Shown piece by piece: positions 7,811 through 15,606 of a stretch of DNA of 38,821 bases. Source of the stretch: Pseudomonadota bacterium. Lineage in GTDB: Bacteria > Myxococcota_A > UBA796 > SXON01. Made by a program: the position numbers and the translations under genes. The first letter of the stretch is position 1. Each line of letters opens with the position of its first letter. Location: the NCBI GenBank assembly GCA_005778355.1, contig SXON01000118.1, positions 1-38,821 of the forward strand, in the 5' to 3' direction. A model generated the notes under the pieces. The model made no database searches and had not been told where the DNA came from. It was given only the letters and a program-made list of their open reading frames with translations.

Positions 7811-8790
7811 CGGTTGCGTCGCAAGTCCCATGCCGCGAGCCTCCGCGCCTCTTCCTGTCGCGACAAGGTGCCTGCGATGTAACGACCATCCGCCTGCCGG
7901 GCCGGCTCTCCGTCGAGCGATCGGGCCCACTCGAGCGTGTCCCGGGCGGTGCTTGCGAGGGGCCTGAGGTGTAGGCCAGTTGCTTCGGAAGGCGTAGGAT
8001 CGATGCCGGTCATCCCAGCATAGGCCGGGTCGGGCAGCCACAGCGGTAGCTCCCGCCAGGGCGCGATGCCCTCCAGTGCCTCCGGCGGCAGCCAGCACAG
8101 TTCCGCCGCAGGGTTGATCGCGTCGCGCACGGACTCCAAGAAGCCCGCCATGGAGTACACGCGACCGACCCCATTGAAAATCCCACAGGGCCCCTGCGCG
8201 GCGAGGCGCACCAGGAAGGCGGCGAGGTCGCGGACGTCGATCACTTGCGCGGTGGCCTCCCGAGGCAGGGGCGCCAGCACCCGGCCGCCCTCGGCGAAGC
8301 GCACCGGCCAGTACGTGAACCGTCCCGTCGGGTCGTACGGGCCACCGATGAGACCGGGGCGGACGACGATCCCCCGCTCCCCGAGGGCGAGAACCTCTCG
8401 CTCGCAAGCCGCTTTCAGGGGACCGTAGGCGCGCTGGTGCTCCTCGTGGTCGACGTCAGGCAGCGTGGGGTCGCTCGCGACGGGCACCCGGGTGAGGTCG
8501 GCATAGGCCATCACGGTCGACACGTACACGTAGCGGTCGCAGGCGAGCGCCGCCGACTGCCGAACCACGCGGGGGACGAAGCCGCAGGTGTCGATGATAC
8601 CGTCCCAGTGTCGCGACAAGAGCGGCGCGAGGCCGCCGTCACGGTCGCCGTGGATCTTCTCGACGTCGTCGAAGAGATGGGCCTGGGTGCGCCCCCGGTT
8701 GAACAGGGTGACACGATGCCCGGCGGCGAGCGCGTGCTCCACCACGTGACGGCCGAGGAACAGGGTGCCACCGATCACCAAGAGGTTCAT
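7807..8790 (-). CDS. NAD(P)-dependent epimerase/dehydratase family protein
   Basis: 327 residues, extended-SDR fold. Dinucleotide-binding GGTLFLG at residues 7-13 follows the first strand (MNLLVIGG), with FNRG after beta2. The catalytic region has STVMAYAD (91-98) and Y122-x3-K126 (YGPLK). The V-R-P-G-L-I-G-G-P-Y-D-P-T-G-R-F segment and the later VIDVRDLAAFLV are typical of the branch that includes plant CSP41-like and bacterial isoflavone-reductase-like epimerases. Likely acts on a nucleotide sugar or related small molecule in the cytoplasm. Downstream lipoprotein starts inside its stop codon (ATGA), and the DUF1501 gene is divergent 49 bp upstream. The fold is certain; the substrate is unknown. 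Confidence 0.85.
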   Translation of the reverse strand: MNLLVIGGTLFLGRHVVEHALAAGHRVTLFNRGRTQAHLFDDVEKIHGDRDGGLAPLLSRHWDGIIDTCGFVPRVVRQSAALACDRYVYVSTVMAYADLTRVPVASDPTLPDVDHEEHQRAYGPLKAACEREVLALGERGIVVRPGLIGGPYDPTGRFTYWPVRFAEGGRVLAPLPREATAQVIDVRDLAAFLVRLAAQGPCGIFNGVGRVYSMAGFLESVRDAINPAAELCWLPPEALEGIAPWRELPLWLPDPAYAGMTGIDPTPSEATGLHLRPLASTARDTLEWARSLDGEPARQADGRYIAGTLSRQEEARRLAAWDLRRNR

Positions 8791-8839
8791 GTCGCGTGAC
8801 TATTCGGAATCGGCGGCCTAGGTAGTTGTTGTCGCTGCC

Positions 8840-9487
8840 ATGATCGCCCGCCGCTCGCTGCTCGCCGCTGCCCCCCTCGCGCTGGTCTCGCGCCCCGCAT
8901 GGACCGGTGTCGCGAACGGGCCGGGCATCTCGGTGATCGACGCCCCCGGCGGCTGGGATGCCACCCGCGTGCTCGCCGACCCCTTCGACGTCCCCGCCGT
9001 GGCGCGCGAACGCGGCGCCGAGCGCGCGTGGCACGGGGCGCTCAACATCGTGGTCCATCCCGACCGCCCGAGCGTGTCCGCCTTCTTCGCCGAGCATGCC
9101 GATCATTGTCTCATCTTCGACGGCGTGGCCCTGCCCTCGATCCGCCATCGCGACGGAGACGACTGGGACACTCACGACGACAACGACGCCCGCCAGTCGG
9201 CGCTCTGGGAGGGGCTTTTCGCGACCCTGCGGCTCGGCGAGGGCGTCACCCTGGTGCGGAGCCACCTCGGTCGCACCCCGCGACACAACGCGCGCGGGGG
9301 CAAGGAACACTGGCCCTACACGAGCTTCCTCGCCTTCGGTCCCCACCTCCAGGGCGGGCGCCGACTGGGGGGCTACGACCGGTTCTTCTACGGCAGACCG
9401 GTTGATCCCGAGAGCCTGGAACCGAGCGATCACGGCGTGCCGCTCACGCCGGCGCTCGCGCGTCGATACCTCTGGACGTTGGCCTAG
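8840..9487 (+). CDS. short DUF1501-family protein (sulfatase/phosphatase-fold)
   Basis: 215 residues. The N-terminus MIARRSLLAAAPLALVSRPA has a twin-arginine pair and a hydrophobic run, as in exported DUF1501 proteins. GGWDATRVLADPFDVP follows (about 36-50), and near the C-terminus LGRTPRHNARGGKEHWPYTS resembles the DUF1501 signature (FGRTP-x2-N-x2-G-G-x-D/E-H-W). DUF1501 proteins belong to the alkaline phosphatase/sulfatase superfamily and usually have 400-500 residues with a DUF1800 partner; this one is about half length and no DUF1800 gene is nearby. It could be a compact variant or an internally deleted derivative. Convergent with the Uma2 gene, overlapping it by 4 bp. Confidence 0.7.
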   Translation: MIARRSLLAAAPLALVSRPAWTGVANGPGISVIDAPGGWDATRVLADPFDVPAVARERGAERAWHGALNIVVHPDRPSVSAFFAEHADHCLIFDGVALPSIRHRDGDDWDTHDDNDARQSALWEGLFATLRLGEGVTLVRSHLGRTPRHNARGGKEHWPYTSFLAFGPHLQGGRRLGGYDRFFYGRPVDPESLEPSDHGVPLTPALARRYLWTLA

Positions 9488-10074
9488 GCGCCGGGCGCGA
9501 GCACGGGATCGGGCTCCCAGCCCTCGTAGAGCTCGTCCACCGCGAATCGCACCTCGATGTGCGGCAGCTCCACGATCTCGCCCGGGCCGTGGTCTTGGAG
9601 CTCCCAGCGACCCTGCGCGTTGAGGGTGAAAACATCAATGTGCACACGGTCGCTCTCGACGGCCACGAAGTGCCGGAGCGTCGGCAGTCGACGGTAGTTC
9701 TCGAACTTCTGTCCCCGGTCGTAGGCCGAGGTGGAAGGCGACATCACCTCGAACAGCGCAGTGGGGTTGACCGCCGCGTGGCGATCCTCCTCGTCCGGCA
9801 CGCGGGGGCCGCACACCACGCTGAGGTCGGGGTAGGTGGCGAGGGTCGTGGCCGGCACGCGGATGCGCTGGTCGCAGTCGTAGGGCTGGCAGCGTTTGCC
9901 CTTCAACGCCACGCCCACGACAATCGTCAGATTGGTCTTCAACTTCGCATGCGCGAAGGTGCCTCCCGCCATCGCGAGGATGTGCCCCTCGAAGAACTCG
10001 TGCCGCTCCTCGGTGCTTGCCTCGAGGGCGAGGTACTCGGCGTAGGTGTAGCGGCGCCGCGCGCTGGCCTGCAT
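9484..10074 (-). CDS. Uma2-family protein (DUF820, PD-(D/E)XK nuclease fold)
   Basis: 196 residues, usual size. Family features: YTYAEYLALEASTEERHEFFEGHILAMAGG at the N-terminus, YPDLSVVCG (about 100-108) carrying the PD of the nuclease fold, and FEVMSPSTSAYDRGQKFENY (about 129-148), where the E-x-x-S-P-S-T strand supplies the (D/E)XK-like acid and the DR-x-x-K-F-E-x-Y segment follows. These proteins are abundant in cyanobacteria and myxobacteria and are annotated as putative endonucleases; a cellular role is rarely known. Start ATG at 10074 lies only 24 bp from the divergent glycosyltransferase-radical SAM start, so the two promoters must overlap coding DNA. Lone gene by position. Confidence 0.88.
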   Translation of the reverse strand: MQASARRRYTYAEYLALEASTEERHEFFEGHILAMAGGTFAHAKLKTNLTIVVGVALKGKRCQPYDCDQRIRVPATTLATYPDLSVVCGPRVPDEEDRHAAVNPTALFEVMSPSTSAYDRGQKFENYRRLPTLRHFVAVESDRVHIDVFTLNAQGRWELQDHGPGEIVELPHIEVRFAVDELYEGWEPDPVLAPGA

Positions 10075-10098
10075 CCGTCGAGTATAGCGGGATCGGGG

Positions 10099-12273
10099 GT
10101 GTTAGCTCCCCGAAGCCTCGGCAATCCGCTGCGCATCGGCATCTTCACCCGCGGCGACCTCTTCCCGGCCAACCACGGCGCGGCGGTGAAGATCGTGCGC
10201 ACCGCCGAGGCGCTCGTGCGCGCGGGCGACCACGTGGTGTTGGTGTCCGACGATCGCGACGCCTACCTCAGGTGGGACCAGGGCTGGCAACGAGTGGCCT
10301 ACGAGCCACGTTTTCGCGCGCTGCAGGAAGCCCCGTTCCTCCGCGACCAGGCCCGCTTCGAGCGCTGGCTCGCCCGCATCGGCTACCCCGCCGACGAGCA
10401 TTTCCTCTACCGCCCGGTGGTCGACCCCGCCTGGTGGGCGCGCGCCCTCTACGTGGGCCTCCGCGAGCGGCTCGACGTTTACCAGGCCGAGTTCCCCGGC
10501 TACGGCGTCCCCGCGCGGATCGCGTCGCGACTCCTTGGTGGGCGAAGCGTGCTGGTGCAACACAACGTGGAGCACGACCGCCTCCGGCAGATGGCGGGCC
10601 TGTCCCCCGGCGCCTTGCGACGGATTCGCCTCGTCGAGGAGGCGATCGTGCGCGCGGTCGACGAGGTGATCGCGGTCTCCGAGGACGACCGGCAGCGCAT
10701 GGGCGGTCGCGACCACATCCGCTACGTGCCGCACGGGGTGGATCTCGGGGCCTTCACCGGGCGACGGCTGAACCTGCGCAAACGCTACGACCTGCCCCCC
10801 GGGCCGGTGATCTTCTTCCACGGGACGCTCCACTACGCGCCCAACGCCGAGGCGGTGCGGTGGCTTGCGAGCCAGCTGGCGCCTAGCTTGACCGAGGGCT
10901 CGATCCTCTGTGCCGGCCTGTCCCCGCCCACGGAACTCGCCAGCGAACGCCTACGTTTCTGCGGCCCGGTGGAAGACCTCGCCGCGCACATCGAGTCGGC
11001 CGACCTGTGTGCCTGTCCCCTGTTCGCGGGCGGCGGCACGCGTATGAAGCTGATGGAGTACTTCGCCGCGGGAAAAGCCGTGGTCTCCACGCCGCTGGGC
11101 GCCGAGGGTTTGGAGGTACGGCACGAGGAGCACCTCCTCTTGGCCGACCGCGAGGCGCTGGTACCGACCTTTCATCGCGCTCTTGGGGATTCGAAGCTGC
11201 GCAAGCGGCTCGGGTCCAACGCGCGCCGATGGGCGAGCGGTCGCGACTGGAGCGCCGTGGCCAGCGCCTACCGGGCGATCCATCGCGGCGAGGGGCGCGA
11301 CTTCGTGGCGCGCCCGAGCATCGAGGCCCACCTGCCGCCGCGACTGCCGTCGAAGCCGCTGACGATGCTGCTCCTCGTGAATCGCGGCTGCAACCTACGT
11401 TGTTCCTTCTGCGATCTCTGGGATCGTCCCGAGGAGATGCCCACCGACCGCGCCCTGCGCCTCCTCGACGAGGCGGCCGCCATCGGCACCAAGACGCTGG
11501 TCATCACCGGTGGCGAGCCGCTCTTGCACGACGGCATCTTCGACATCGCGCGCGGCGCACGCGCACGTGGGCTCTCGGTCAACATCACCACCAACGGCAC
11601 GCTGGTGGAGCGGCACTTCGAGGCGCTCATCGAGAGCGGCGTGTCGTCCGTGTCGTTCTCCATCGACGGGACGCCCGAGACGCACGACCGCATCCGGGGA
11701 CAGAAGGGCGCCCACGGCCGCACGTGGAAGGCACTCTTGCGCACGATCCACGATGGTCGCATCGACACCGCCGTGTACTTCGTCGTCACGCGCGAGAACG
11801 TCGGCGAGCTCACGACGGTGTACGAGCAGGTGCGCGCCGCGGGGGCCCGCTTCGACTTCTGGCCGGTCAACGACGCGAAGGAGCAGTACATGAGCACGCC
11901 GGAGGCCCGGGCGGCCTGGCTGGCGGCGATCGACACCTTGTCGCGTCGTGACCCCGACGTGGCCGCCAAGGCGCACTACTACGCGGAGGCACTGGGCTAC
12001 CACGCGGGAGAAAGGGGCGCAGTTCGCTGCCTCGGCCTGGTCGACCAGTACGGCGTCACCTACAAGGGCGAACTGCTCCCCTGCTGCGTGTGGGGGGGCG
12101 ACGGGCTCGTGGTCGGCAACGTGTTCGAGCGCCCGCTGCGGGAGATCTGGGCCTCGCGAGAAGTGCAGGAGCACCGAGAGAAGTTGTGGGGCAAGGGTTG
12201 CACGGTGGGCTGCTACAACCACTCGCTCTACGAGCTGGTGGCCTCCACCGGGGAGAGTCACCGGGTGGGTTAG
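10099..12273 (+). CDS. glycosyltransferase (GT4-like) fused to radical SAM/SPASM-like domain
   Basis: 724 residues from GTG at 10099. Residues 4-~400 are a GT-B glycosyltransferase: IGIFTRGDLFPANHGAAVKI opens the first Rossmann domain, VPHGVD ends the inter-domain strand (H212), and GGGTRMKLMEYFAAGKAVVS (from ~312) with LGAEGLE forms the nucleotide-sugar site. A short linker leads to a radical SAM domain with C431-x3-C435-x2-C438 for the 4Fe-4S cluster and GGEP at 471-474 for SAM. The C-terminus has C644, C662/C663, C701 and C705, a SPASM-like set for a further cluster. A single chain may therefore transfer a sugar and carry out radical chemistry, perhaps on the same peptide or glycan. No interruption is seen between the halves. 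An RNase HI gene follows by 9 bp. No substrate candidate is nearby. Confidence 0.88.
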   Translation: MLAPRSLGNPLRIGIFTRGDLFPANHGAAVKIVRTAEALVRAGDHVVLVSDDRDAYLRWDQGWQRVAYEPRFRALQEAPFLRDQARFERWLARIGYPADEHFLYRPVVDPAWWARALYVGLRERLDVYQAEFPGYGVPARIASRLLGGRSVLVQHNVEHDRLRQMAGLSPGALRRIRLVEEAIVRAVDEVIAVSEDDRQRMGGRDHIRYVPHGVDLGAFTGRRLNLRKRYDLPPGPVIFFHGTLHYAPNAEAVRWLASQLAPSLTEGSILCAGLSPPTELASERLRFCGPVEDLAAHIESADLCACPLFAGGGTRMKLMEYFAAGKAVVSTPLGAEGLEVRHEEHLLLADREALVPTFHRALGDSKLRKRLGSNARRWASGRDWSAVASAYRAIHRGEGRDFVARPSIEAHLPPRLPSKPLTMLLLVNRGCNLRCSFCDLWDRPEEMPTDRALRLLDEAAAIGTKTLVITGGEPLLHDGIFDIARGARARGLSVNITTNGTLVERHFEALIESGVSSVSFSIDGTPETHDRIRGQKGAHGRTWKALLRTIHDGRIDTAVYFVVTRENVGELTTVYEQVRAAGARFDFWPVNDAKEQYMSTPEARAAWLAAIDTLSRRDPDVAAKAHYYAEALGYHAGERGAVRCLGLVDQYGVTYKGELLPCCVWGGDGLVVGNVFERPLREIWASREVQEHREKLWGKGCTVGCYNHSLYELVASTGESHRVG

Positions 12274-12282
12274 CGGCGCGGC

Positions 12283-13104
12283 ATGTGGTGGCGCCGCGCG
12301 ACGTTCAAGGGGAAGCAGGTCTGGGTTGAATGCGACGCGTGGGGCGCGCCGCTGGAACGCGAGGGGCGGCGGCTCGTGCGCTACTCCGACCGCCCGGGGG
12401 CGACGGTGTATCCGGCCTTTGCTCGCGGCATCGAAGACGCGGGCGGTGAACCCCGAGAGTTGGACGAGGGCACGGCGCCGCCGCCGATGGCGGAGCGAGG
12501 CGCCCCGGCGCGGCCCCCCGGGGAGCGGCCCCTCGCGCCCGGCGCGGCTGTGCCCGCCACGGGGGCGCGCCCCGCACCGGCCGCCTCGGGACGGTCATCG
12601 GGTTTTGGATCGGCCGGCACGCGCACCGCGTCGCAAGCCGCCGCCGCGAAGGTGGCCGCGAGCGCCAAGGTGGCGTCGTCGTCGTCGGCGATTCGCTGCT
12701 TCACCGACGGCGGCTGCCAGGGCAACCCCGGCCCCGCCGGGAGCGGCCTCCTCGTGAAGTTCCCCGACGGTCGCGTGGTGGAGCAGTCCCGGGCCCTCGG
12801 CATCGGCACCAACAACATCGCCGAGCTCACCGCCATCGACATGGCCCTCGACGTGCTCGCCGCCGGCGAGATCGACCCGGCCGCCGAGGTGGTGGTCTTC
12901 TCCGACAGCCAGTACGCCCGCGGCGTGCTCACCCTCGGCTGGAAGGCCAAGGCCAACGTGGAGTTGATCGCTGGCATCCGCGCCAAGCTCCGGTCGCGAC
13001 CGGGCGTGCGCATGGAGTGGGTGGCCGGGCACGTGGGCCTGCCCGAGAACGAGCGGGCCGACCGGCTCGCGGCGCAGGGCGTCGAGGCCAGCAAGCGCCG
13101 GTAG
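12283..13104 (+). CDS. rnhA: RNase HI with N-terminal extension
   Basis: 273 residues. The RNase HI domain is at ~137-270 with all acidic catalytic residues: D142 (FTDGGCQGNPGP), E181 (NNIAELTAI), D208 (VFSDSQYA) and D260 (NERADRLA), plus H250 in the VAGHVGLPEN loop. It cleaves RNA in RNA-DNA hybrids. Residues 1-60 form a separate small domain (WWRRATFKGKQVWVECDAWG, RRLVRYSDRPGATVYPA) also seen at the start of deltaproteobacterial RNase HI proteins; it is not the usual RHBD hybrid-binding domain as far as I can see. Residues 60-135 are a Pro/Ala/Gly-rich linker. It starts 9 bp after the glycosyltransferase-radical SAM stop. Its product could overlap in role with the RNase HII encoded at 28554-29162. 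Confidence 0.88.
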   Translation: MWWRRATFKGKQVWVECDAWGAPLEREGRRLVRYSDRPGATVYPAFARGIEDAGGEPRELDEGTAPPPMAERGAPARPPGERPLAPGAAVPATGARPAPAASGRSSGFGSAGTRTASQAAAAKVAASAKVASSSSAIRCFTDGGCQGNPGPAGSGLLVKFPDGRVVEQSRALGIGTNNIAELTAIDMALDVLAAGEIDPAAEVVVFSDSQYARGVLTLGWKAKANVELIAGIRAKLRSRPGVRMEWVAGHVGLPENERADRLAAQGVEASKRR

Positions 13105-13174
13105 GCATGAAGGGTTGGCGCAGGGTCCGGGTGCGCGCGGTTGCGGGTACACCTGCCCCGTTCCCGGAACCGCC

Positions 13175-14677
13175 ATGATCTCGTCGCTCCTCTTGCTCGC
13201 CACGCCCGCCCTCGCTGACTGCGCCCTCTGGTCGGGCAAACACATCGAGAAGGGCACGCTCACCTGCTATCGGCAGGCCGGCGAGACAGGCGCCGACAGC
13301 GTCACCGTGGAGGTCGAGAGTGATGTTGGCGGCGAGAGCGTGGAGGCCGAGCTTGTCGCGACCACCACCTACTTCAACTACCACGGAAAGGGCTCCATCA
13401 CTGAGATGGCGGGCTCGAGCGGCGGCATCACCCTCTACGACGGCAAGGGCAAGGTGGTGGCGAGCCACGCGGTGCGCGTGGACGACGCCGGCACGATCAC
13501 GGTGGACGGAGGCGCGGGCGTGGCCTTCGACACGCTCGAAGGCGAGCACCACCTCGTGCTGGCGCTGGACGAGGTCGACGCGGGCGTGGCCAGCGCCGCC
13601 CTCTCGCTCAAGCCCCCCCGGAAGATCGACTGGACGTACAGCGACGGCGGGATCGAGATGATGGACGAGTGGGAAACCCGGTACTCCACGTCGCACGCGG
13701 GCGACGTCACGTGGTCGGCGGTCACCTACGACGCCGAGGGCAAGAAGGAGGAGAAGGTCGACGGCACCACCGCCGCCGCCCTGGACGATGGAGCCGAAGG
13801 CGTGCCCGCCGTGGCCATGGAAGACGATGCCTCGCTCACGACGGCACTGGTCCGCCTGCGCCGCGGTCACTACGGCGGCGTCATCGACCGCGACGGCAAC
13901 GTATGGGCCTCGCACGGTTGGACCGTCGGCGACGCGCCCGAGGCGCTCGAGGTCGAGGTGGACGGCGGGGAGACCTGGGAGATCCCGGCCAACAGCTACC
14001 AGGTGGCGACCAGCTTCGGGATCCTCTTCGGCGGAGGCGGCAAGTGCGATGCCGGTGACGACGCCTACCTCGTGTCGTTCGACGGCACCCCCGCGAAGTC
14101 GGCGCTTGCCTTCGGCGATCGTGGCGTGTGCCAGTACGGTCACTGCGCATTCCTGGAGGAAGCGGACGATGGAAGCTGGACGCTGGGCGTCACCGCCTAC
14201 GCGGCCACGGCCAAGGATCTGCCGGGCAAGGTGACCGTGTCGCTCGAGAGCCAGTACGGCTGCGCGAAGCCCACCCAGTCTGCCTACGCGGTGGCTTTCG
14301 ACGACGACGTGACCGTGGTTTTCGCCCAGGACCTCGGCTTCGACGGGAGTCCCGCGGGTGCCACCTTCTCCGGCGGCGCCACGGCGCTGGTGAGTGACCA
14401 CAAGGGCCGGTACAAGCACCATGGTTCGCGCGCGAAGTGGCACGCTAGGGTGGACGTGGGCCCGACGGGGAACGTGGCCTGGACCGCCTCGGGCAAGGTG
14501 TCGTCGAGCGGCGAGGGCGGCGGACTCCTGCTGGGTGGCGAGGCCATCGCGGTCGAGACGGTCAAGGACCTCGACGGTGACGGGGTCGTCGCGCCGCCAC
14601 CGGTGATCGTGTACAAGAACGGCAAGGGCACGCGCGACGCCACGACAGCGAGCAACGGCAGCCCCGGCTTGCTCTAG
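13175..14677 (+). CDS. secreted hypothetical protein
   Basis: 500 residues from ATG at 13175. MISSLLLLATPALA followed by DC is a short, uncharged signal peptide with an ALA cleavage site, so export with signal peptidase I is likely. The body is acidic and beta-rich; it contains pairs of segments of similar style (for example STSHAGDVTWSAVTYDAEGK and PTGNVAWTASGKVSS) but I recognise no domain. Cysteines appear in pairs (CDAGDD, CQYGHC), and a DLDGDGVV calcium-like motif lies near the C-terminus. The ATG is preferred over an in-frame upstream start at 13115, which would place 20 polar residues before the signal. Convergent with the SDR gene (4-bp overlap). Function unknown. Confidence 0.72.
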   Translation: MISSLLLLATPALADCALWSGKHIEKGTLTCYRQAGETGADSVTVEVESDVGGESVEAELVATTTYFNYHGKGSITEMAGSSGGITLYDGKGKVVASHAVRVDDAGTITVDGGAGVAFDTLEGEHHLVLALDEVDAGVASAALSLKPPRKIDWTYSDGGIEMMDEWETRYSTSHAGDVTWSAVTYDAEGKKEEKVDGTTAAALDDGAEGVPAVAMEDDASLTTALVRLRRGHYGGVIDRDGNVWASHGWTVGDAPEALEVEVDGGETWEIPANSYQVATSFGILFGGGGKCDAGDDAYLVSFDGTPAKSALAFGDRGVCQYGHCAFLEEADDGSWTLGVTAYAATAKDLPGKVTVSLESQYGCAKPTQSAYAVAFDDDVTVVFAQDLGFDGSPAGATFSGGATALVSDHKGRYKHHGSRAKWHARVDVGPTGNVAWTASGKVSSSGEGGGLLLGGEAIAVETVKDLDGDGVVAPPPVIVYKNGKGTRDATTASNGSPGLL

Positions 14678-15519
14678 CCCGCGACGAGCGTCTCGCTGGT
14701 GACCCACAGCCGATCCGCCAGCGCGTCGTCCATCGCGAGCGGCGCCGCCGGCTTCTCCTTCAGCTCGTTGAAGTAGAGCCCGGTCCGGCCTTCGAGCGCC
14801 GGGTTGCTGGCGAGGTTGACGAGCGTGTCGCCGCCTTGCTCGGCGCTGCGGAAGAACCAGCGGGCGATGAGCTGCATCAAGGGACGAATCCACGCCGGCG
14901 CGTGCGACCAGATGTTGGTGGCGATCACGCCGGGATGCACGGCGTGGGTGGTGACGCCCGAGCCGGCGAGCTCCCGCGCGAGGCGACGGGTGAAGAGCAC
15001 GTTGGCCAGCTTCGAGCGCGCGTAGGCCTTCATGATGAAGTAGCCGCGCGACATGCCGAGGTCGTCGAAGTCGATCGATCCGCGGAAACTGGCTCGGGAC
15101 GACGTGTTGATCACCCGTGAGGGGGCGCTCGTCACGAGGAGATCACGCAGCTCGCGGGTGAGCAGGAAGGGCGCGAGGTGGTTCACCGCGAAGGTGGCCT
15201 CGTGTCCCTCGGCGGTGAGCGTGCGCTCCGGGTACACCGTGCCCGCGTTGTTGATGAGCACGTCGAGCCGGTCGTAGCGAGCGCGATAGTCGGCCGCGAG
15301 CTGGCGCACCGTGTCGAGCACGACGAAGTCGGCCAGCATGAAGTCGACCGGCCGTCCCGCGCGCTCGCCGATCTGCTTCGCGACGGCCTCCGTGCGCGCC
15401 CGGTCGCGTCCCACGATGACGACGTCGGCGCCCATGCGCGCGAGCTTGACGCTGGCCTCGAGGCCGATCCCGTTGGTGGCCCCGGTGACGAGGATGCGCT
15501 TGCCGGTCATGTCGGTCAT
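14674..15519 (-). CDS. short-chain dehydrogenase/reductase, retinol-dehydrogenase/POR-like
   Basis: 281 residues. Cofactor motif TGATNGIG at 12-19, NADP-type basic residues after beta2 (VGRDRAR, 36-42), NNAG at 90-93, catalytic Ser in the INTSSRAS segment (~140-141), and Y166-x3-K170 (YARSK). The HPGVIATNI segment and length fit the group of retinol dehydrogenases, WW-domain oxidoreductase and light-dependent protochlorophyllide reductases, which use NADPH. The substrate is unknown. ATG at 15519 is used; an ATG at 15510 is possible and no ribosome site decides between them. Divergent from the CXXCH lipoprotein gene, with 87 bp between starts. Confidence 0.88.
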   Translation of the reverse strand: MTDMTGKRILVTGATNGIGLEASVKLARMGADVVIVGRDRARTEAVAKQIGERAGRPVDFMLADFVVLDTVRQLAADYRARYDRLDVLINNAGTVYPERTLTAEGHEATFAVNHLAPFLLTRELRDLLVTSAPSRVINTSSRASFRGSIDFDDLGMSRGYFIMKAYARSKLANVLFTRRLARELAGSGVTTHAVHPGVIATNIWSHAPAWIRPLMQLIARWFFRSAEQGGDTLVNLASNPALEGRTGLYFNELKEKPAAPLAMDDALADRLWVTSETLVAG

Positions 15520-15606
15520 CTGGCGGAGCTATCAGGGAACGGGGGACCGTGGACTTCAGTTGCTCGCAGCTTGACGGGCCCGGCATCGCCGCCGGACACT
15601 ACCCCC

